Shown: positions 60,003 to 64,000 of the stretch, piece after piece | How positions within the stretch are numbered: position 1 is the first letter of the stretch | Layout of the letters: every line of letters starts with the position of its first letter | Assembly (NCBI GenBank): GCA_916613615.1 | Contig: OU744724.1 | Coordinates: 27,700,171-27,764,170 of the forward strand | Direction: 5' to 3' | Source: Steromphala cineraria | Taxonomy: Eukaryota; Mollusca; Gastropoda; Trochida; Trochidae | Length of the DNA: 64,000 bases | Program-made: the position numbers and the translations under genes | The notes under the pieces: model-generated | Seen by the model: only the letters and a program-made list of their open reading frames with translations | The model's database searches: none | Told to the model about the DNA's origin: nothing

Positions 60003-62189
60003 GATGTGTTTAACGAATCACATTATGTTACTGTTTGTTTCATTTTCAATTTATAATCTGAAGTTATTATTTTTAATTTCCAAAGTTTTGACAGTACATG
60101 TCGATTTTGAAGTATACCCTGCAATCGGCAAGTACATGCCATGCTGTTATTACGTACATTTTATTGTATTATAAATAGTGGAGTTTAAAAAAAATAATGT
60201 TTTTTTCATTTAATTAAAAGGAAGCAGATGGCTTATATGTCATAATGTCAGTTGAATTTTGAAATGATATGATTTGTTCTTTTTATAGAACAACATACTT
60301 TGGAATTGACGTTTGTAATTCTCTCTCGTTAACAATCAAGATTGCTTTCAGTTAAAGCGTTCAAATTTACTTCTGTTTCCATGTAATCGCTGTCAGAATA
60401 CAATGAATATATACATTGATATATTCCTTGCTGCTTGTTTCAAATACAGCGGTTCTTTAAATTCAATTGCCATTTGAAATTACTACAATTTCATTGATTC
60501 TTTTGATTAAATTTTACACAAAATCGAAATTCCGAGGCATCTTCTTTGTAAATCTATGTTCTTTCTGCACAATGTGTTTTTGTGATATCAAACCACATTT
60601 GACATAAAACTCAGGCATTTGTTATGTTTGAAAGAAGGGCTTTGTAACATTATTAGCGGGACTCTTATGTGCATCTTGTATTCTTAAAGACCATTACACC
60701 TTTTTCCTAGCATAACGAAAACCTCTTAGAAAAATTAAAAGTCATGTTTTGCCTTGGTTTTTCTCCTAACTGCTCTAATCCTAACTGAGTTAACATTATG
60801 TGTGTACAAAAACGCCAATGGGTAATCTAGTCTATCACATATTATGTAACAGTTGCTTAAAACATATGTAAGACATAAATATAAGTTCACGTCTAGAAGT
60901 CCGTACATCTCGTTTAATGCTGTAGCGCTTTGTGACTGTGTTGAATTAGAGTTATGCTCATAGAAGAAAAGTAATTCAAGAAATTATTTTCATATAATAA
61001 AACAATCAAAAACTTCAGATTCGGTTGATTTAATGATTTGTCCACCCTGGACACATGAGATACAACTCTCGTTACCCCGGTGAATGTCACGCGTCCAAGG
61101 TTGGATCAACCTCATTTGAAATCAATAATTCTTCAATGTTGTGATTTAAAAGTGTAAGTAATGTGTACAGTCTGGCTATGGGAACATGTGTCTACAAAAC
61201 GCCAATGTGTATTAATCTAGTCTATCAAATATAATGTAACAGTTGCTTAAAACATCTGTAAAGTAGCAAAGAGTAGAATCTAGGGGACCACTTACAAAAT
61301 CAGACAACACGACAATGAAGTTAATTAGTTCACTCTAGTGCCTTGTCGCTAGTTGACTACATAAACTTTCTTATTAATTTCATTGCCTTTTTAACTCAAA
61401 GTAGCATTAAGACAAAAAAATTAACATTGACACATCAGAACATTTGATATGTTTTGTGAAAAAACTACTTTCAAGATAAACATCGATGTGTTTTGTCTTC
61501 TTATTCTTTTGATTGGGAATTGTTGATTAACCTCCGTCTTCTAATCAACGGGTGCTTAAGCGGAAAATGTCAATGCAAGTAAAACTTTCTTAACATTTCG
61601 TCTTCAAGCTGAATCACATCTAGGATGATAAAGTGTGAGTGATGAAGGAAAAACAATTATACAGACTAAAAGGAAATTTAAATAACAATGCTAATGTAAG
61701 GAATATTCATTTTTCAAACATGATATTTAGACAAAACATGTTGTGTGCAATTCAACATGTCTAATTGAGGAATGTATGAACCACACCTTCATTTGTATTC
61801 AACAGCTTTCCGATGTCATTGTTATGTCACTGGATCGAAGTTCTGCATTGATCCTTCTCATTCAATGTGTGAAGTCAAGAATATTGTAACTTCCACCTTC
61901 TATCGATTGTTGAACCTTACATAAGGAAAATCAGTTTCGCCTTTCAGAACAAAAGAAACATAATGGCCGACTCAGGAGCCTTAATGAAGCTTTGAACACC
62001 TTGTTATTGGAAGATGCGGGTCGATGACATTTCATTATGGTGCCATTATGTTAGTGCTGTTAATGTAATTTATTTCTAATGAAACACGTCAATACGAGTA
62101 AATCGAAAATAGCAACACGGGTTCAATACATTTTAAAGGAAAATGTTTTCATAACTAATAAGTAAAAGTTAAATTGTAGCTATTCATTT

Positions 62190-62965
62190 TTGAATGAATT
62201 TTCCTTAAAAGCGGTTTATTCAGATTGTGGCAGATTAAGCATTTATGTGGATTATTACGTTAGGTGCATTAATTATTGGTGTAAATTGTTGAGGATGTCA
62301 GAAGATCGTTATCCAAAACACTCTAATCTTCTTATGAAGAAATTAGATTCAGTTGGCAGAGTAACTTCGGCAACGTCGGTTAAATATCTTTATGTTCCTT
62401 TGGTTTCGGATTTGTATGGTACAGTCAGGATGTTGGTGATATTACATGTTTTATTTCTTATTTCAAGAATCGAATTATGGACTGTAATAAACAAAATATT
62501 TTAGGTAAAATAAATGAGTCTTTACATCTTAGATAATTCAAAGAAGTAAAATCGTTGTTAAGTATTGAATATTATGTATCTTCTATTAATCATATAGCAA
62601 TCCGAAGAACTATTCGTTTATTAGGATTACATGCACTTCCCCTGAGATGTAATATTCGGGGTGTTAATGTGAATAGAATCTGTAAAATGTGTGAATGTGA
62701 CCTGATTGAAAATGAAATTCACTTTTTGTTTGAATGTGACGCATATGCTTCAATCAGGGAAAATTATTTTTAATGTTGAAGACAGGGTAACACAATAGAA
62801 TATTAATATTAATTAGCAGCAAATGTAGTAATTCATTATTTGAATGTGCAAATTATTGTAAGGAAGCTCTTGCTCTTAGAAAACGTGCTATGTCTTCTTT
62901 AATAACTTATCTACTATTTTATACTTGAAATTTATACTTAAAATGAATTGAATTGAATATTCAGG
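62190..62965 (+). pseudogene. LINE C-terminal fragment, same family as 52926-54430
   Basis: The translation AVYSDCGRLSIYVDYYVRCI aligns with YGECGRHPLYINSQIKCL in the larger copy, and NYWCKLLRM with KYWIKLIGM. Later CKMCEC...HFLFEC keeps the C-x2-C...H-x4-C motif. Several frameshifts and stops separate the pieces (frames 62190-62504, 62555-62773, then about 62813-62928). It ends in a (GAATT)n tail at 62944-62958. Confidence 0.85.
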
Positions 62966-63243
62966 TAAGTCCGTCTATTGCTGACATACATGTTTGGTCT
63001 TATTCTGAACGTTTAATAGGTATAGTTCAAGCGGCGAAACCGCATAATCGGTGGCTGGGCACTTTCTAAGGGAAGTAACTCTGATTGAACCTATGGAAGC
63101 TATGCCACTTAGTTCCGTATTCTCAAGTAAATGATTGATTACAAGTAAATTAATACATGCTAGTACTAAGTACGTTTATCATGTTTTCTTATTTAGTAAT
63201 AGTGACTTTATCAGCAACGTTCCCTCATCTTCACGGTAATCGT
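62966..63243. other. Nothing recognised
   Basis: Short interval between the LINE fragment and the hairpin elements. It includes the start of a 128-codon frame (63157-63543) with a hydrophobic N-terminus; this frame reads through a hairpin repeat and is not accepted as a gene. Confidence 0.35.
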
Positions 63244-63303
63244 AAAATGTGGGCCCACTTGAACTGCTTCCTATATAGAGCCGAGATACGTGGGCCCACA
63301 TTT
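63244..63303. repeat. 60-bp hairpin element with GTGGGCCCAC ends, copy 1
   Basis: AAATGTGGGCCCAC and GTGGGCCCACATTT bound a ~30-bp centre. Each arm contains the 10-bp palindrome GTGGGCCCAC, so arms are self-complementary as well as mutually complementary. Confidence 0.9.
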
Positions 63304-63622
63304 GTTATCATCACAGTACCGACGATTTCGCATATTGGCAAGCGTGTAACTGTAACTTATCTGGAGGGAAAACATTCTAGAAACATTACTGTTATGTTCT
63401 CATACGGAATACACATTTCCAATGAATATTATTCTTGTTTTTTTCCCATCATAAACGACATTAAAATTCTCCGCGAAAAGAAGGACACAGCTCATGCTGT
63501 GAGTGATGTCCTGTCATTGGTCACATCAAAGGTCAGGACCTAGGTCAAGGGTCGAGACATTAATTCTACGTATATATCGACCATTTTAGACCATTATTAA
63601 TCACCAAATAGTGTCTTTCGGT

Positions 63623-63836
63623 AAATGTGGGCCCACTCTCTTATAGGGAGCTGCCGAAGTGGGCCCACATTTTAGATTATCGATCTTGATGGGAAATATC
63701 ATAGAATGTTGAACCTTTTCCATCAAAAGTAATTGAATTTGCCTTGTCAAAATTCAATCCTTAATATTGTAGAATGTTGATGTGGGCCCACTTCGGCAGC
63801 TCCTTATAGAGGCCTCAACGAGTGGGCCCACATTTA
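63623..63836. repeat. Inverted pair of GTGGGCCCAC hairpins, copies 2 and 3
   Basis: Copies at 63623-63673 and 63780-63836 are reverse complements of each other through ends and centre (GGAGCTGCCGAAGTGGG versus CCCACTTCGGCAGCTCC). Outside them GTCTTTCGGTAAATG at the left is mirrored by CATTTACCAAAAGAC at the right, so the whole 63613-63846 block folds back on itself with a ~105-bp loop. Confidence 0.92.
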
Positions 63837-63984
63837 CCAAAAGACTTTATTTGATGATCAATTTCTCTGAAATATGCCAATGATGTTGAAACTTTTCCAT
63901 CAAAATTGCTTGATGGAATATATCATAGAATAACATGAACCTTAATTTTCCATCAAAACTATTTGAATTTGCCTCGTCAGTATT
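63684..63984. repeat. Degenerate repeat units around and after the hairpins
   Basis: ATCATAGAATRWYRTGAACC, TTTTCCATCAAAA and TTGAATTTGCCTYGTCA recur at about 63695-63755 and 63918-63980, with a partial unit near 63876-63905. The array may extend beyond the window. Confidence 0.75.
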
Positions 63985-64000
63985 TATTCATTAATATTTT

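Larger units (their letters stand above)
55740..62150 (+). repeat. Segmental repeat, copy C (diverged)
   Basis: It shares with A and B the order: AATTTGATTTTATTACTTG-like text, TAAAACAGTAATAA, GGATATCTGAAGG, the TTTGTTGTACTAAA stretch (59692), CTGTGTTCTCAATG, the conserved block at 59881-60002 and CTTCCACCTTCTATC near 61890. It is much less similar than A is to B. It lacks the SINE present in both and carries three MITEs of its own. No gene recognised. Confidence 0.7.

Noticed and set aside
63157..63543. 128-codon frame with a signal-peptide-like start
   Set aside because: It reads straight through a GTGGGCCCAC hairpin element, so the frame is probably accidental.
1..64000. CRISPR arrays, bacterial operons, rRNA genes
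   Set aside because: The tandem repeats have no regular spacer structure, coding is intron-split and eukaryotic, and no rRNA-like sequence was noticed.

Overview
This window is animal nuclear DNA, not prokaryotic. It is strongly AT-rich, has no long ORFs or operon-like packing, and contains one gene split by spliceosomal introns. It is full of non-LTR retrotransposon pieces, tRNA-derived SINEs, a Penelope-like fragment and short inverted-repeat elements. The globin type and the mix of repeats suggest a marine invertebrate, most likely a mollusc (perhaps a bivalve). That placement is inference; no species can be named from the sequence alone.

The only gene I can reconstruct with confidence lies on the minus strand between 14241 and 2844. 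It is a three-exon globin of 184 residues with a Met-Gly-Cys N-terminus, the conserved globin intron positions (B12.2 and G7.0), and distal and proximal histidines. It resembles neuroglobin and globin X, and is probably anchored to membranes by N-terminal acylation. Its 8.8 kb first intron and 2.0 kb second intron hold several tandem duplications and mobile elements. One of these is a 754-bp retroposed insertion with a 13-bp target duplication, and it encloses a 656-bp foldback built of CTCGTAATTACGAG palindromes.

From 14.3 to 32.5 kb I see no convincing gene. The stretch holds a 54-bp minisatellite, two copies of a TTAA-flanked MITE, a 1.3-kb repeat with short terminal inverted repeats, a 22-bp minisatellite, two different tRNA-derived SINEs and one possible minus-strand first exon near 27.8-28.1 kb.

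From 32.9 to 62.2 kb the window is dominated by three diverged copies of one segment: A at about 32.9-39.1, B at 41-47.8 and C at 55.7-62.2 kb. A and B share a SINE at the same site that C lacks, so C split off first. Within the unit one noncoding block of about 200 bp is far better conserved than its surroundings, including 78 bp identical between A and B. Later insertions (MITEs, a LINE 3' end, other repeats) differ between copies. A Penelope-like GIY-YIG fragment sits at the edge of a 587-bp tandem duplication at the head of copy B. Fragments of one LINE family lie at 48.9, 52.9-54.4 and 62.2-63.0 kb, all on the plus strand.

In all, nine copies of one ~360-bp MITE family occur. The 3' end of the window carries short hairpin elements built on GTGGGCCCAC. 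Much of the remaining sequence shows nothing I can recognise and is marked as such.
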